The translations under genes and the position numbers were made by a program. The notes below the pieces were generated by a model that searched no databases, was not told where the DNA came from, and saw only the letters and a list, made by a program, of their open reading frames with translations. A stretch of DNA of 22,379 nt from an uncultured Lachnospiraceae bacterium (lineage in GTDB: Bacteria > Bacillota > Clostridia > Lachnospirales > Lachnospiraceae). The DNA lies in assembly GCA_910579225.1 (NCBI GenBank), contig CAJTTI010000041.1, positions 1 through 22,379 on the forward strand, written 5' to 3'. Position 1 is the stretch's first letter. The number at the start of each line of letters is the position of its first letter. This document shows, one piece after another, positions 21,914 through 22,379 of this stretch.

Positions 21914-22379
21914 TAAAACTTTTCTCCCCAATTATATTTTTCGACAATTTTCTCAAGTGTATAATTTAAATTTTCAAGTTCTTTAAATGTATTGATAGTA
22001 TATTGTATAAGTTCTGTTTCATTTTCCCATAACATATCTCTAAAAACTGTAATAATAATGTCACGATATATAATTGAAAGAGCGTCTGTACTTCCCATAC
22101 TGGACCTTTGGTTAAAAGTATTGAGCATTATCTCAAAAAATGAATTTCTCTTTTGCAAAGAAGAAAAAACTTCTATGTATCTTTGATCTACTTTTTTGTA
22201 TTTTCCTTTTATAAAGGCTCTACAAAATTCAAAGTAACCAATAACATTTTTTAATTCCATATCACTCAAAGACAAATTTCTACGAATAAAAACAAACCAG
22301 CTAAAAATTGTTGCTTTATTAAATGAATATTTAAAATCATCCCAACCAATAATACACTCCATAAATTTTTCTAAAGTTT
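21913..22379 (-). CDS. helical protein of unknown function (5' end beyond window)
   Basis: The frame is open to the right edge, with an internal ATG at 22362 but no clear ribosome site, so the gene probably begins outside. The visible 150 or so residues are mostly helical and AT-rich in codon use (for example ELKNVIGYFEFCRAFIKGKY, then DIIITVFRDMLWENETELIQ). No enzyme motif or membrane helix was recognised. Its stop overlaps the ATG of the OLD-like gene by one base (TAATG), so the two were co-translated and probably worked together. Its own reading frame is intact in the visible part. Confidence 0.6.
   Translation of the reverse strand, partial: TLEKFMECIIGWDDFKYSFNKATIFSWFVFIRRNLSLSDMELKNVIGYFEFCRAFIKGKYKKVDQRYIEVFSSLQKRNSFFEIMLNTFNQRSSMGSTDALSIIYRDIIITVFRDMLWENETELIQYTINTFKELENLNYTLEKIVEKYNWGEKF

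Overview
The window looks like a chromosomal segment of a gut Lachnospiraceae-type Bacillota (Clostridia). The indications are strong AGGAGG ribosome binding sites, close to even base composition over most of its length, a SigI/RsgI pair, a GH112 galacto-N-biose/lacto-N-biose phosphorylase, a CotH-type kinase and several small toxin-antitoxin-like modules. No rRNA, tRNA, CRISPR array or intact transposon was seen.

Layout. (1) 1-4870: a host-glycan locus. An AraC regulator, cut by the left edge, converges on a GH112 phosphorylase plus sugar nucleotidyltransferase operon. A CBM9-like protein is divergent from the phosphorylase across a promoter region with inverted repeats. (2) 4873-9150: a minus-strand cluster, probably one operon, in the order RsgI-domain lipoprotein, CotH-family kinase, sigma factor SigI, membrane anti-sigma RsgI. 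Both RsgI-domain proteins end in Ser/Tyr-rich low-complexity tails, and the only recognisable enzyme between them is a secreted protein kinase. This is the most intriguing system in the window. (3) 9419-11958: a plus-strand sulfur/redox operon with a membrane-anchored rhodanese, a cytosolic rhodanese and a CoA-disulfide-reductase-like flavoprotein carrying a third rhodanese domain. (4) 11959-13000: a degraded interval with a shortened PNPOx-like gene, a roughly 150-bp element with 22-bp imperfect terminal inverted repeats, and an orphan coding fragment. (5) 13023-16906: an ECF sigma factor, a polytopic membrane protein, an ABC ATPase and an ABC permease, read as one unit but interrupted by an opposite-strand RelB/DinJ-type antitoxin gene with its own palindromic operator. 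(6) 16930-19370: a DUF1801 remnant, then HipB, HipA and an ATP-grasp enzyme in a compact minus-strand operon with an inverted-repeat operator. (7) 19528-20499: a small coiled-coil protein and a SUKH/SMI1-KNR4 protein. (8) 20641-22379: a visibly AT-richer tract with a frameshifted, internally deleted OLD-like ATPase/TOPRIM gene and an upstream helical protein that runs off the right edge. This looks like the edge of an acquired defence-type locus.

Together, region 1 would phosphorolyse galacto-N-biose or lacto-N-biose and activate the resulting sugar phosphate. Region 2 would sense an extracellular signal and switch transcription through SigI. Regions 5 to 8 are accessory stress, conflict or regulatory modules showing several stages of decay. 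All functional calls come from motif reading and family memory; no database search was run.
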